From Candidatus Acidulodesulfobacterium ferriphilum (GTDB lineage: Bacteria > SZUA-79 > Acidulodesulfobacterales > Acidulodesulfobacteraceae): DNA of 64,000 nt. Shown piece after piece: positions 1 through 8,277 of this stretch. Numbering within the stretch: the first letter of the stretch is position 1; each line of letters starts with the position of its first letter. The DNA lies in assembly GCA_004195035.1 (NCBI GenBank), contig SGBD01000002.1:124001-188000 (forward strand), in the 5' to 3' direction. The notes beneath the pieces are model-generated. The model ran no database searches. It had not been told where the DNA came from and worked only from the letters and a program-made list of their open reading frames with translations. Made by a program: the position numbers and the translations under genes.

Positions 1-2
1 CC

Positions 3-785
3 GCAAATCAAAAAGGGGGCGTAGGAAAAACAACAACGGCGATTACGCTGGGGAGTTCCTTATCGCTTTTCGGACACAGGGTGCTTTTGATAGATCTTGA
101 CCCTCAGGCAAGCCTTACCAATCATTTAGCGGTTGAGCCGGAGAAACTTGAATATTCCGTCAGTAATGTTATAATTTCCGAATCTTTTCACCCAGACGAG
201 GTGATTATAAACAAATACAGATTAAAAACAGGCGGATGCATCGATCTGATACCGTCAAATATAAACCTTGCAAGGATTGAAGCGGAGCTTTCGGTTTCAA
301 AGGGCGGGGGGTTAAGACTTAAGGAAAGATTAAAGTTTTTACCGAATAATTACGATTACATAATAATAGATTCATCGCCTGCGTTAAGCGTTCTTCTTAT
401 CAGCGCTATCGCGGCAAGCGATGAGGTTATTATTCCAGTTATGTCCGATTTTTTATCGGCAAGGGGCGTTGAATTATTACTCTCAACCATCGGCAAGATC
501 GAAACGGCGATAAATATTAAATGTAATTATAAGCTTTTAATCACCATGTTTGATAGAAGGACAAATTCGTCATGGAAATCTTTGGACTATTTTAAAAATA
601 AGTATCAAAGCTGCCATTTTAATAGTATAATAAATATAGATACAAGATTCAGGGATGCAAGCTTAATAAGAAAGCCTTTAACATATCTCGATGTTAATGC
701 GAGGGGAACCTTAGATTATATTAATGTTGCGAAAGAGATAATAAACCGCCTTCATAACGGGATTAAGGGGGTAAACGATGAATGA
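3..785 (+). CDS. ParA/Soj/MinD-family ATPase, 5' end outside the window
   Basis: The frame is open from the window edge and about 260 residues are visible. It begins inside the deviant Walker A motif (KGGVGKTTT), followed by LLIDLDPQASLTNHL (Walker A' / switch I region) and IIIDSSPALSVL (Walker B). These are the signatures of ParA-type P-loop ATPases that position DNA or protein complexes. A GTG at 81 could be mistaken for the start, but it lies after the Walker A motif, so the real start is upstream of base 1. The 3' end overlaps the next, CheW-like gene by 8 bases (778-785), implying translational coupling. With a CheW-like partner and flagellar genes next to it, a role in placing chemotaxis arrays or flagella is more likely than chromosome segregation. 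That role is inferred from context. Confidence 0.88.
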   Translation, partial: ANQKGGVGKTTTAITLGSSLSLFGHRVLLIDLDPQASLTNHLAVEPEKLEYSVSNVIISESFHPDEVIINKYRLKTGGCIDLIPSNINLARIEAELSVSKGGGLRLKERLKFLPNNYDYIIIDSSPALSVLLISAIAASDEVIIPVMSDFLSARGVELLLSTIGKIETAINIKCNYKLLITMFDRRTNSSWKSLDYFKNKYQSCHFNSIINIDTRFRDASLIRKPLTYLDVNARGTLDYINVAKEIINRLHNGIKGVNDE

Positions 786-1488
786 GAGCGCAGAATTATA
801 CGATATGAATGGTTTTAAATTCAAAGATTCGGATCTGGTGTCTTCATGGATAGGCAGTCTTTTAGATGAAGTTGAAAATCAGCAAAGCTCAAAAAATTCG
901 GACTATCTAAAAGAACCCGCCCGAATTATTGCTTATCCTGTTGAAAGAATATTAACCCCTCGAAACGAAGCGGCAGTTGTTTTAGATCAGGGAGATTTTT
1001 ATTTAGAAGAGGTCAAAAAGCCGGAAATTTCTCCAAGTGTAAAAATAAATCCCGAAAAAGAGATGCCTTATTTTACCTTTACTTCGGGCAATTCTCTTTA
1101 CGGCATACCCGCCTTTCATATAAACGAAATAATAAAATACAAAGAACCCGTAAATATCCCTTCAAAAAAGATTGGACTGCTGGGACTGATTCCTTACAGG
1201 GCAAAGATAATACCCGTTTATAATTTTTCTTCATTAGTCCTACTTTCGGCGGATGTGAAAACTATTTGCAAATATATCGTCATTTGCGTCTATGAAGGCA
1301 AATTATTCGGCCTATGCATAGAAGATATTAAGAATATAATTAAGGTTAAAAATAAAAATCTTATTTCATCCGCCACATTTAGGTTTTGGGGTTCCAATAA
1401 AATATGTTCCGATGTTTTTGAAGGTGAAAGCGGAAAATTTTATTCGTCGGTTGACATAAAAAGCATTTATAATTATTTAAAATCATGA
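778..1488 (+). CDS. CheW-like domain protein
   Basis: A 236-residue protein. Roughly residues 95-236 form a CheW-like beta-barrel: FTFTSGNSLYGIPAFHINEI is followed by a segment like the CheW core (LLGLIPYRAKIIPVYNF), then YIVICVYEGKLFGLCIEDI. About 90 polar N-terminal residues precede it and match nothing I recognise. CheW adaptors link chemoreceptors to CheA. The gene overlaps the ParA-family gene by 8 bases, and its own stop overlaps the next start (1485). The ParA-CheW pairing resembles systems in which a ParA ATPase and a CheW-domain partner localise chemosensory arrays. CheW identity is fairly secure; whether it is the main coupling CheW or a ParP-like partner is open. Confidence 0.75.
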   Translation: MNESAELYDMNGFKFKDSDLVSSWIGSLLDEVENQQSSKNSDYLKEPARIIAYPVERILTPRNEAAVVLDQGDFYLEEVKKPEISPSVKINPEKEMPYFTFTSGNSLYGIPAFHINEIIKYKEPVNIPSKKIGLLGLIPYRAKIIPVYNFSSLVLLSADVKTICKYIVICVYEGKLFGLCIEDIKNIIKVKNKNLISSATFRFWGSNKICSDVFEGESGKFYSSVDIKSIYNYLKS

Positions 1489-1775
1489 TAGATTTAGTCG
1501 AAATTCAACAAATTATTTCAAACATGCCTTCGGTTGAAAAAATTACCTCCACGCCTCAGGTTCTGGCGGTTAATTCAAGCAACATTATCCAAAAAGAGAT
1601 GGAAAATGTGAATATGGAAAAACTGAGCACGGTTGTTGAATTAAGCGAGGTTCTGGAGCCTATTAACGATAAAAATAAAAATTCGAAAGAGGAAAAGAAG
1701 TTTTCATCCGAATCTGAAGAAGAAGAAAAAGAAACCGATAAAAAGAATACACCCCATATTAACATAATTGCATGA
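1485..1775 (+). CDS. Small acidic protein of the flagellar cluster, function unknown
   Basis: A 96-residue protein, ATG at 1485 overlapping the CheW-like stop codon by four bases. The N-terminal half (MIDLVEIQQIISNMPSVEKI) could form amphipathic helices; the C-terminal third is a low-complexity run rich in Glu, Lys and Ser. I do not recognise the family. Tight coupling on both sides, with CheW-like upstream and a FliK-like gene downstream, makes it a real operon member. Small genes with similar N-terminal patterns often sit just before fliK-like genes, but that is only positional. Confidence 0.6.
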   Translation: MIDLVEIQQIISNMPSVEKITSTPQVLAVNSSNIIQKEMENVNMEKLSTVVELSEVLEPINDKNKNSKEEKKFSSESEEEEKETDKKNTPHINIIA

Positions 1776-1782
1776 GTATGCA

Positions 1783-2655
1783 ATGACCTTCGATGCCGCC
1801 GTTTTTTTTAATAATATTCAATTTCAAGCATTACAGGGTGATATAACCTCTCTTGACAAAAATTTAGCTTCGTTTTTAGAACTTACAAATTCCGGAAAAA
1901 TTTTAGATGTAAAATTAATAGACACCCTTAATAATTTAACAGGCATATTCAGTTTTAACGGTAAACTGTTTAATGCCCAGATTCCGGAAGATTTATATAA
2001 TGAGTTTGCCTTAAGTTCGCCTGTCGGCGCTAATGTCGGCATGAAGGTAAAATTACAGCTAAGCAAGATTGATAATAACGAGGTAACTTTTCGGATTGTT
2101 AACGATTTAAATAAAGGGAATATCCAAAAAGCCGTAGAATTATACGGCAAGGTATATTCCAATGATATTGCGGGTAATTTTAAAACCGTCTTAAACGAAG
2201 AGTTAAACCTTAATACTGGAAATATCGGCGTCTCGGTTAAAGGTAATTTTTTATTTATTCACTTCAATTTTAATTCAGGGTTGGGAAGCGGTACCGTTAT
2301 CCTGACAACTAATCAGGCTTACGGTAAAGAACTTAACGCTCAAAATGACGGCAAAAAAAAATTAAACAAAATGCCTGCCGGGTATTCGTTTATGCTGGAA
2401 ATAAACATTGAGCCTCTTGGATACATTAAGGTATTTTCCTACTATTTTAACAGGACATTAACCGTTAATTTTAAAGATTATTCTGAAATTGCGCATAACG
2501 CCATAACTAAGAACATGAAGGTATTTAAAGATATGCTGTCATTGGAGGGAATTGCGCTTAAAGAAATCTCGTTTTATAATAAGAATAACGATAAAAATAC
2601 AGGCATGCCGAATGATGTTTTACTGAATCATAACATTATAAATGAAAGAATATAA
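1783..2655 (+). CDS. FliK-like hook-length control domain protein
   Basis: About 290 residues. The C-terminal part (GYIKVFSYYFNRTLTVNF, then a helical stretch KNMKVFKDMLSLEGIALKEI) has the pattern of the FliK/Flg_hook C-terminal domain, which switches the export gate from hook to filament substrates. No long Gln/Pro-rich ruler region is seen. I start it at ATG 1783 (MTFDAAVFF); a TTG at 1768 would add five residues. The stop overlaps the next gene, an FlhB C-terminal homologue, by 14 bases. This pairing is like Bacillus ylqG-ylqH, which supports the call. It may be an accessory FliK-like protein with the main fliK elsewhere. Confidence 0.6.
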   Translation: MTFDAAVFFNNIQFQALQGDITSLDKNLASFLELTNSGKILDVKLIDTLNNLTGIFSFNGKLFNAQIPEDLYNEFALSSPVGANVGMKVKLQLSKIDNNEVTFRIVNDLNKGNIQKAVELYGKVYSNDIAGNFKTVLNEELNLNTGNIGVSVKGNFLFIHFNFNSGLGSGTVILTTNQAYGKELNAQNDGKKKLNKMPAGYSFMLEINIEPLGYIKVFSYYFNRTLTVNFKDYSEIAHNAITKNMKVFKDMLSLEGIALKEISFYNKNNDKNTGMPNDVLLNHNIINERI

Positions 2656-2947
2656 AAATTATAAGAATATTAAGGCTTCGGCTCTAAGGTACGATAAAGG
2701 AAAGGAAAACGCCCCAATTTTGATTGCTAAGGGTAAGGGTAAAGTCGCAGAAAAAATAATAGAAATTGCAAACAAAGAAAATATCCCGGTGGTAGAAAAT
2801 AAAGCGCTTGCCGATATCTTAGACAAGCTTGACATATATGACGAGATTCCACCCGAACTTTATAAGGTTGTTGCGCAGCTATTTGCGTTTATTTATAAAT
2901 TAAACGAAAAAGTCGCAGGTGATTTAAAATTTAAATCCCTTTCATAG
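2642..2947 (+). CDS. FlhB C-terminal-domain homologue (YlqH/FhlB type)
   Basis: A 101-residue protein. ASALRYDKGKENAPILIAKGKGKVAEKIIEIA, followed by IPVVENKALADIL and IPPELYKVVAQLFAFIYKLN, matches the cytoplasmic C-terminal half of FlhB, the specificity-switch subunit of the flagellar export gate. The NPTH autocleavage motif and the membrane domain are absent, so this is a free-standing C-terminal domain, as known for FhlB/YlqH proteins, which can substitute for the cleaved FlhB fragment. It overlaps the FliK-like gene, its natural functional partner. The 3' end overlaps the convergent PilZ gene by 17 bases. Confidence 0.85.
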   Translation: MKEYKNYKNIKASALRYDKGKENAPILIAKGKGKVAEKIIEIANKENIPVVENKALADILDKLDIYDEIPPELYKVVAQLFAFIYKLNEKVAGDLKFKSLS

Positions 2948-3689
2948 CCGCCACAATCTCCCTTTGTCTTTTAAATATGTATTTAAACATTATATCCTGT
3001 TCTTTCGGTCCCAGGTTTATCAGTTGCGCGCCGGTTTTATATTTAAGATTGTCAAGCCTCGTTGCCGCCCTTATTTCCATTCTAACGGTTATCGCCGGAA
3101 TATTTCCCGGGAATTCTATTTTTACCCCCTCCAATACCGTATGCTTTTCTATGGGAAAATCTAATAAGAACGAAATCCCTTCTCCTCCAATGTCGTAAAT
3201 GTTTGCGTTAAAATACTTATTATTCAGGAAAAAACTTAATCCCACAGGCTCCTTCAAAGACGGTTCTATTCTGAAATATTTTCTTTTTTCTAAAGACAGT
3301 ATTTCTAGAGGCTTGTAAATATTAAATGTAAAATAATCATTATTTTTCCTGAAGTCGTAAAGCTTCGATACAAAAAAGTGTTCGTTATTTTTAAATTTAA
3401 AATTAAGCTTAAGATATGATGACTCCAAAAGGCTTATATTGCCGTTTTGCGGCATGAGGGAGTCTATGGTAATGTAATCCTCGGCTATTTTTATTATGCT
3501 GCTCGAATATGAGGTTTGCCCCGCCATGCCTGCCGCCCTGCCGAACTTCGTTTCGTTATTAAACGGAACAGGGGTAACTATAAGGCTTTTTTTTAAGTTG
3601 AGAAACCCTTTTAAAATACTGTCTATTTCCGGCCTTCTGGAATAAATATTTACATTAGGGTCTTCTTTTAATTTTTTAATATCGAACAT
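2931..3689 (-). CDS. YcgR-like PilZ protein (c-di-GMP-responsive flagellar brake)
   Basis: About 252 residues from ATG 3689; a TTG at 3749 would add 20 residues but has no clear ribosome binding site. The N-terminal half (about 60-130) resembles the YcgR N domain. The C-terminal half is PilZ: EKRKYFRIEP supplies the RxxxR c-di-GMP-binding motif, and DIGGEGISF occupies the (D/N)xSxxG position with Gly in place of Ser. YcgR proteins bind c-di-GMP and act on the motor to slow rotation. The gene sits on the minus strand between two flagellar runs, converging with the FlhB-C homologue. The Ser-to-Gly change may alter ligand affinity. Confidence 0.8.
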   Translation of the reverse strand: MFDIKKLKEDPNVNIYSRRPEIDSILKGFLNLKKSLIVTPVPFNNETKFGRAAGMAGQTSYSSSIIKIAEDYITIDSLMPQNGNISLLESSYLKLNFKFKNNEHFFVSKLYDFRKNNDYFTFNIYKPLEILSLEKRKYFRIEPSLKEPVGLSFFLNNKYFNANIYDIGGEGISFLLDFPIEKHTVLEGVKIEFPGNIPAITVRMEIRAATRLDNLKYKTGAQLINLGPKEQDIMFKYIFKRQREIVAAMKGI

Positions 3690-3860
3690 AATAGGCGTAT
3701 TATATTTTAAATATTCTATAGTATAAATCAAGTTTTTAAATAATATCAATATTTTTTATTTTTGCGGTATATTTTTCCTTTATTTTAAAAAATAGGGAAA
3801 TTTTTTCCTAAAAACTTTATCATCCTTTTCAAGAAGCGATAATGAAAGGGTAATATTTTT

Positions 3861-3874
3861 GGCATATTTTTTGC
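3861..3874 (+). promoter_or_regulatory. Sigma-54 (RpoN) type promoter ahead of flgF
   Basis: The stretch TTGGCATATTTTTTGCA carries the invariant GG (3861-3862) and GC (3873-3874) separated by exactly 10 bases, the -24/-12 signature of RpoN promoters. It lies about 52 bases before the flgF start codon in an AT-rich leader. RpoN control of rod and hook genes is common in flagellated proteobacteria. No enhancer site or RpoN activator gene was identified in the window. Confidence 0.7.
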
Positions 3875-3925
3875 AAACTATTTAATAAATTTTAGAATAT
3901 TAATAAAATCTAAGAGGTCGTTATT

Positions 3926-4702
3926 ATGAACGGCGGTTCGTATGTTGCCTTAAGCGGAATAATCGCCGAGGGGCAAAAGCTTAATATGATTACGAATAAT
4001 CTGGCTAACGCAAATACCGTCGGATATAAAAGCAGCGGTTCTCTTTTTGGCGAATTTTTATCGCGTAAAGCTATCCAAACTTTAGATTCGAAAAGCTTTA
4101 AACCGTTTGTCGATAAGGCTTATCCTGTAACTCTTAACAGTTATATAAATAACTCTCAGGGACCCCTTAAAAAAACAGGCAACAGGCTTGACCTTGCAAT
4201 AAACGGGGATGGGTTTTTTGTTTTACAAACGCCGGATGGAATTAAATTTACAAGAAACGGGGTGTTTTCTCTAAACAGCGCGGGAGAGCTTGTAAATCAG
4301 AATGGTTTTCCTGTCCTAAACATTCGCAAAAGACCTATTTTTTTAAATGAAAGGGGTTCAAATATTACTATTACAAAGAACGGCATAATAAATCTGACAG
4401 ACCCCCTGACAAACAATGAAATGTATTACGGACAAATTCTTACGGTAAATTTTAACGGTCCGAAATATTTGTCGAAATACGGCGACACCATGTTTTCGGC
4501 AACCAAAAATTCGGGAGCGCCGGCCTTAAATAAAAACCCTGACATCTTGCAGGGTTATGTCGAGGAATCCAATGTAAACGAAATTAGGGACATGGCGGAA
4601 ATGATAAATGTTTCTCAGGTTCACAACAATATGGTAGAAGTGTTAAAGTCATATTCAAATGTAAATAATACTACGATTAACACTATCGGCGCGGCGGTTT
4701 AA
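3926..4702 (+). CDS. flgF: Flagellar basal-body rod protein FlgF
   Basis: A 258-residue rod/hook-family protein. The N-terminus (GGSYVALSGIIAEGQKLNMITNNLANANTVGYK) is the coiled flg_bb_rod domain with the family ANANTVGYK signature. The central part has NRLDLAINGDGFFVLQTPDG and TRNGVFSLNSAGELV, typical of FlgF/FlgG, and the C-terminus has the flg_bbr helix (GYVEESNVNEIRDMAEMI). It forms part of the proximal rod. It is the first gene of the plus-strand flagellar run, preceded by a sigma-54-type promoter. It is assigned as FlgF rather than FlgG because flgG follows and is much closer to the FlgG consensus. Confidence 0.9.
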   Translation: MNGGSYVALSGIIAEGQKLNMITNNLANANTVGYKSSGSLFGEFLSRKAIQTLDSKSFKPFVDKAYPVTLNSYINNSQGPLKKTGNRLDLAINGDGFFVLQTPDGIKFTRNGVFSLNSAGELVNQNGFPVLNIRKRPIFLNERGSNITITKNGIINLTDPLTNNEMYYGQILTVNFNGPKYLSKYGDTMFSATKNSGAPALNKNPDILQGYVEESNVNEIRDMAEMINVSQVHNNMVEVLKSYSNVNNTTINTIGAAV

Positions 4703-4710
4703 CATGATTA

Positions 4711-4766
4711 AATCACCGTTAGATATCCTCTTCCTTTATTGGGAGGAGGGTTGGGGGAGGGTGATT
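4711..4766. repeat. Imperfect inverted repeat in the flgF-flgG spacer
   Basis: AATCACC at 4711-4717 pairs with GGTGATT at 4760-4766, and inside it a CCTCTTCC segment (about 4727-4734) faces a G-rich GGGAGGAGGG segment (4741-4750). The spacer can therefore fold into one long hairpin between the flgF stop and the flgG ribosome binding site (GGAGG near 4791). There is no T-run, so it is a poor terminator candidate; it could be an mRNA-processing or stability element, or a degenerate repeat. Confidence 0.4.
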
Positions 4767-4801
4767 ATCCCCTTCAAATTGTAATATATGGAGGTTAATA
4801 A

Positions 4802-5587
4802 ATGAGGGCGCTATGGACGGCTTCCACCGGTATGGAGGCGCAGCAATTGGAAATAGACAACATTGCAAACAATCTTGCCAATACCAATACGACAGGCTAT
4901 AAAGAATCGAGAGTTAACTTCGAGGATCTTTTTTATCAAACCATTAAGTCTCCGGGGGCGTACTCTTCCGAATATACTCAGGTGCCGACGGGCATTCAAA
5001 TCGGCTTAGGAACCAAGGTGTCTTCTATAGAAAAAGAATTTACGCAGGGCGATCTCCAGCAAACATCCAATCCCTTGGATGTTGCAATATCGGGGCAGGG
5101 TTTTTTTCAGATACAGATGCCGGATGGCGAGGCTGCATATACAAGAGACGGTACTTTTCAAACAAATTCCCAGGGTCAGCTTGTCGATGCAAACGGTTAT
5201 CAACTTGTGCCGCCTATTACTATACCGCCAAACGCTACCTCCGTTACCATTTCGCAAAACGGTACGGTATCGGCGGTTGTTTCCGGTCAGACAAATCCTG
5301 CTCAGATTGGTACGATAACGCTTGCTAATTTTATTAATCCCGCAGGCCTTAACAGCATCGGACATAATCTTTATCTCCAAACTTCGGCTTCAGGCGTCCC
5401 ACAGATTGGAACCCCGGGACAGAACGGCATTGGAACGGTTCAGCAGGGTTTTCTGGAAATGTCCAATGTAAATTTGGTGGGTCAGATGGTATCTATGATA
5501 ACAGCCCAAAATGCTTATACCATCGATTCAAAAGCGATAACCATCGCAAATCAGATGTTGCAAACGGCGGCTGGATTGATACCGTAA
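4802..5587 (+). CDS. flgG: Flagellar basal-body rod protein FlgG
   Basis: A 261-residue distal rod protein. MRALWTASTGMEAQQLEIDN is almost the family consensus N-terminus; ANNLANTNTTGYKESRVNFE and NPLDVAISGQGFFQIQMPDG are the conserved middle motifs; the C-terminal VNLVGQMVSMITAQNAYTID is the FlgG helix. FlgG builds the distal rod across the periplasm. The start follows a clear GGAGG about 8 bases upstream. flgA, flgH and flgI (P- and L-rings around this rod) follow directly. Confidence 0.97.
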   Translation: MRALWTASTGMEAQQLEIDNIANNLANTNTTGYKESRVNFEDLFYQTIKSPGAYSSEYTQVPTGIQIGLGTKVSSIEKEFTQGDLQQTSNPLDVAISGQGFFQIQMPDGEAAYTRDGTFQTNSQGQLVDANGYQLVPPITIPPNATSVTISQNGTVSAVVSGQTNPAQIGTITLANFINPAGLNSIGHNLYLQTSASGVPQIGTPGQNGIGTVQQGFLEMSNVNLVGQMVSMITAQNAYTIDSKAITIANQMLQTAAGLIP

Positions 5588-5591
5588 GCTT

Positions 5592-6326
5592 ATGTTAAAT
5601 AAAAACTTTTATAAAAATACGATTTTTATTTTCATTTTTTTAGGGTTTATTATTGCGTGTCCGTGGAAAAATTCCTATGCGACAGGTTATAGAAGAAACC
5701 CAGTAAAATTAAAACAAATTATAATAAATTCTTATTTAAAAGAGATACCGCTAAAATTCAAAAAATATTTTCACTTTAGCCACTTCAGGTTTACAGGCCC
5801 GCTTAAAAATGTTTTTAGATATTCTATAAAACCGATAACTTATAATCCAGGATTTGCAGGGTATCATACGGCTATAATCAAATTAACGGATAAGAACAAA
5901 GGTTTACTTAGAGGAATTGCCTATGCCGCTTTTAAAGTAAGAATTTATGCGCCTGTTGCGGTTGCCGCCCAAACTATTGGAAAATTTCAAATATTAAAGG
6001 CAAACGATGTCGAAATTGATTATAAAAACATTCCTGACATATATTCAGGGTATTATCTAAATAAAAAAGGCATTATCGGCAAAGAAGCCAAATTCGTTAT
6101 TATTCAAAACTCTATCCTGTCAAAAATAAATACGGAAAGGAAAAGGATAATAAATTTTGGAAATATGGTTTATATTGTTTACAAAAGATACGGATTAAAT
6201 TTAAAAACTAGGGGAATGGCGCTTCAAGCCGGTCCTTATAATTCTACCATAAGGGTAAAAAATATCGAATCGGGTGTCGTCGTGGATGGGATTGTCAAGT
6301 CAAATAAAATAGTGATAGTCAGGTAA
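5592..6326 (+). CDS. flgA: Flagella basal-body P-ring formation protein FlgA
   Basis: A 244-residue exported protein. The N-terminus (NTIFIFIFLGFIIACPWKNS) is a signal sequence. The C-terminal half is the SAF/FlgA region: ILKANDVEIDYKNIP, then IGKEAKFVI, and NIESGVVVDGIVKSNKIVIV with the usual end of FlgA proteins. FlgA is the periplasmic chaperone for P-ring (FlgI) assembly. The gene starts 4 bases after flgG and is followed closely by flgH. The divergent middle is normal for this family. Confidence 0.88.
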   Translation: MLNKNFYKNTIFIFIFLGFIIACPWKNSYATGYRRNPVKLKQIIINSYLKEIPLKFKKYFHFSHFRFTGPLKNVFRYSIKPITYNPGFAGYHTAIIKLTDKNKGLLRGIAYAAFKVRIYAPVAVAAQTIGKFQILKANDVEIDYKNIPDIYSGYYLNKKGIIGKEAKFVIIQNSILSKINTERKRIINFGNMVYIVYKRYGLNLKTRGMALQAGPYNSTIRVKNIESGVVVDGIVKSNKIVIVR

Positions 6327-6332
6327 GTATGT

Positions 6333-7028
6333 ATGAAAAAATTTAAAAAACTGCTCTTTTTATTAGCTGTATTTTCCTTTTTAGCCTTGTCTTTAAGCGG
6401 GTGCGGTACAGGTTTTGTCACTCCGCCAAAATCTATGGTGCCCCCAACTTACGTCAAGCCCACGGCAAAAAACGGCGGAATCAAGAGCAGGCCGATTTTA
6501 GGTTCTTTATGGAACGGTTCGCAAAACGGGACGAATCTATATTCGGATAATGTCGCATATCAGCTTAACGACATAGTTACCATAATCGTAAACGATCAGA
6601 CGCAGGCGCAGGATTCTTCGGGAACAACCCTGTCCAAGAATTCTTCGGGGCAGGGGAGCATTGCCTTCGGCAGCCTTTCGACCGCAAAACCTACCGGTTA
6701 TCAGGGGTCAAATGTCGAAAGTTTTAACGGGGGGGGCGGGGTGGCCGAAAGCGGGCAAATATCCACCATGATAGAGGCGCAGGTTGTGCGTGTTTTTCCA
6801 AACGGAAATTTGGAAGTTAAAGGCGAAAGAGAGGTCTCTATTAACGGTGAAACAAGATATATCTTAATTAAAGGCATCGTCAGGCCCATAGACATTGCTC
6901 CGGGCAACACCGTTCTTTCAAGCCAGATTGCCGACCCGAGGATATGGATAAACGGAGAGGGTCCCGTAAAATGGCAGCAAAGACCGGGGTGGCTGTATCA
7001 TATATTGAACTTTATATGGCCATTTTAA
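6333..7028 (+). CDS. flgH: Flagellar L-ring lipoprotein FlgH
   Basis: A 231-residue lipoprotein with a signal peptide ending in the lipobox LSGC (about residues 25-28). GSLWNGSQNGTNLYSDNVAYQLNDIVTI and MIEAQVVRVFPNGNLEVKGE, followed by VNGETRYI-like NGETRYILIKGIVRPIDI and VLSSQIADPRIWINGEGPV, are characteristic FlgH motifs. It forms the ring in the outer membrane, which is direct evidence for a Gram-negative envelope. It is short-spaced after flgA. Confidence 0.95.
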   Translation: MKKFKKLLFLLAVFSFLALSLSGCGTGFVTPPKSMVPPTYVKPTAKNGGIKSRPILGSLWNGSQNGTNLYSDNVAYQLNDIVTIIVNDQTQAQDSSGTTLSKNSSGQGSIAFGSLSTAKPTGYQGSNVESFNGGGGVAESGQISTMIEAQVVRVFPNGNLEVKGEREVSINGETRYILIKGIVRPIDIAPGNTVLSSQIADPRIWINGEGPVKWQQRPGWLYHILNFIWPF

Positions 7029-7097
7029 TATAACATATATTACCGCTCACCCGTCTTTATTTCGCGGCCGGGTATAGCGAGGATATGAGGATACGAA

Positions 7098-8162
7098 ATG
7101 AGTAAGATTAAAAATATATTTTTAACGATGCTGTTATTTTTAGCAGCCGCGATTATTACCGGTATAAACCCTAATTTTTCCTATGCGGCTAAAATCGGCA
7201 ACATTACATCTATTTACGGCGCAATGAGCAACCCAATCGTCGGTTACGGTCTTGTCGTAGGACTCGACGGAACGGGAGACCAGTGGGGCGTCAATGTTAC
7301 GCAGCAAAGCATTGTTACTATGCTGTCCAAATTAGGCATTAATACCGACCAGGCTTCTCTTTATGAAATAAGAGACACGGCTGCGGTTATGGTTACAGCG
7401 GAGCTTCCGCCGTTTGCTATTCCCGGTCAAAAAATAACCGTTACGGTGGGTTCTATCGGAAACGCGCAAAGCTTACAGGGAGGAGTTTTATTAATGACGC
7501 CGTTAAAAGGACCAAACGGCGCTGTTTACGCGCTGGCGCAGGGGAGCGTGTCAACCGGCGGAAATGTCTCGACCGATAATGTGTTGCCGCTCCCGGGTTA
7601 TATTCCCGTGTCTCAAAATTTTCAAACATCCGGCATAATAGATAACGGCGGGATAATAGAAAAAGGGGTTTCAATAGGGTTAAATTCATTTAATTCCATA
7701 AGATTAATTCTTAAAAATCCAAGTTTTACTACGGCGTCAAGGATAGCCTCGGCTATAAACGCGAAATTCGGAAAAGGTATTTCTAAATCGTTAAATTCCA
7801 CTCAAGTATTGGTTGATGTTCCCGCCTCATACAAAGGCAATGTTGCAGATTATGTTTCCATTATTAATGCCGTTAGCGTGAAAACGCATTCAAGGGCGAT
7901 TATAGTCATTAATGAACGCTCCGGGACTGTCGTAATGGGGGGCAATATCGAGATAAATCCGGTGGCAATATCTAATAGAAACATAATGCTTAAAATAAAT
8001 AAAAAAAGAATACCAAACGCATTTTTTTTAAAAAATGGCTTAACGGTGGACCAGCTTGTTAAAGCCTTAAATGCGGTTGGGGCATCGACTTCAAGTATTA
8101 TATCTATATTAGAATCTATTAAAGCCGCCGGAGCTCTTTCGGCGCAAATTAAGATAATGTAA
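7098..8162 (+). CDS. flgI: Flagellar P-ring protein FlgI
   Basis: A 354-residue periplasmic protein with a signal peptide (to about residue 30, SYA). KIGNITSIYGAMSNPIVGYG followed by VVGLDGTGDQ is the FlgI hallmark. Further motifs are PPFAIPGQKITVTVGSIGNA, SLQGGVLLMTPLKG and a C-terminal GLTVDQLVKALNAVGAS. FlgI polymerises as the P-ring in the peptidoglycan layer with the help of FlgA. The start is preceded by GAGG. The protein is complete at normal family length. Confidence 0.97.
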   Translation: MSKIKNIFLTMLLFLAAAIITGINPNFSYAAKIGNITSIYGAMSNPIVGYGLVVGLDGTGDQWGVNVTQQSIVTMLSKLGINTDQASLYEIRDTAAVMVTAELPPFAIPGQKITVTVGSIGNAQSLQGGVLLMTPLKGPNGAVYALAQGSVSTGGNVSTDNVLPLPGYIPVSQNFQTSGIIDNGGIIEKGVSIGLNSFNSIRLILKNPSFTTASRIASAINAKFGKGISKSLNSTQVLVDVPASYKGNVADYVSIINAVSVKTHSRAIIVINERSGTVVMGGNIEINPVAISNRNIMLKINKKRIPNAFFLKNGLTVDQLVKALNAVGASTSSIISILESIKAAGALSAQIKIM

Positions 8163-8277
8163 AGGGGAGCGGAAAATATTAAAGATTTTATTTAAAAATG
8201 ACGATTGCTATATGCGTAATTAAATCCTCGTTTAATTAATTACCGAATAATACAAAAATAAAAAGAAGGATAAACAT

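Noticed and set aside
81-83. GTG at 81 as start of the ParA-family gene
   Set aside because: The Walker A motif precedes it in the same open frame, so the protein must start outside the window.
8216-8257. A sigma-28 promoter before flgM (TAAA ... CCGAATAA)
   Set aside because: The -10 has an extra base and the spacing is off from TAAA-N15-GCCGATAA, so the match is too weak to list.
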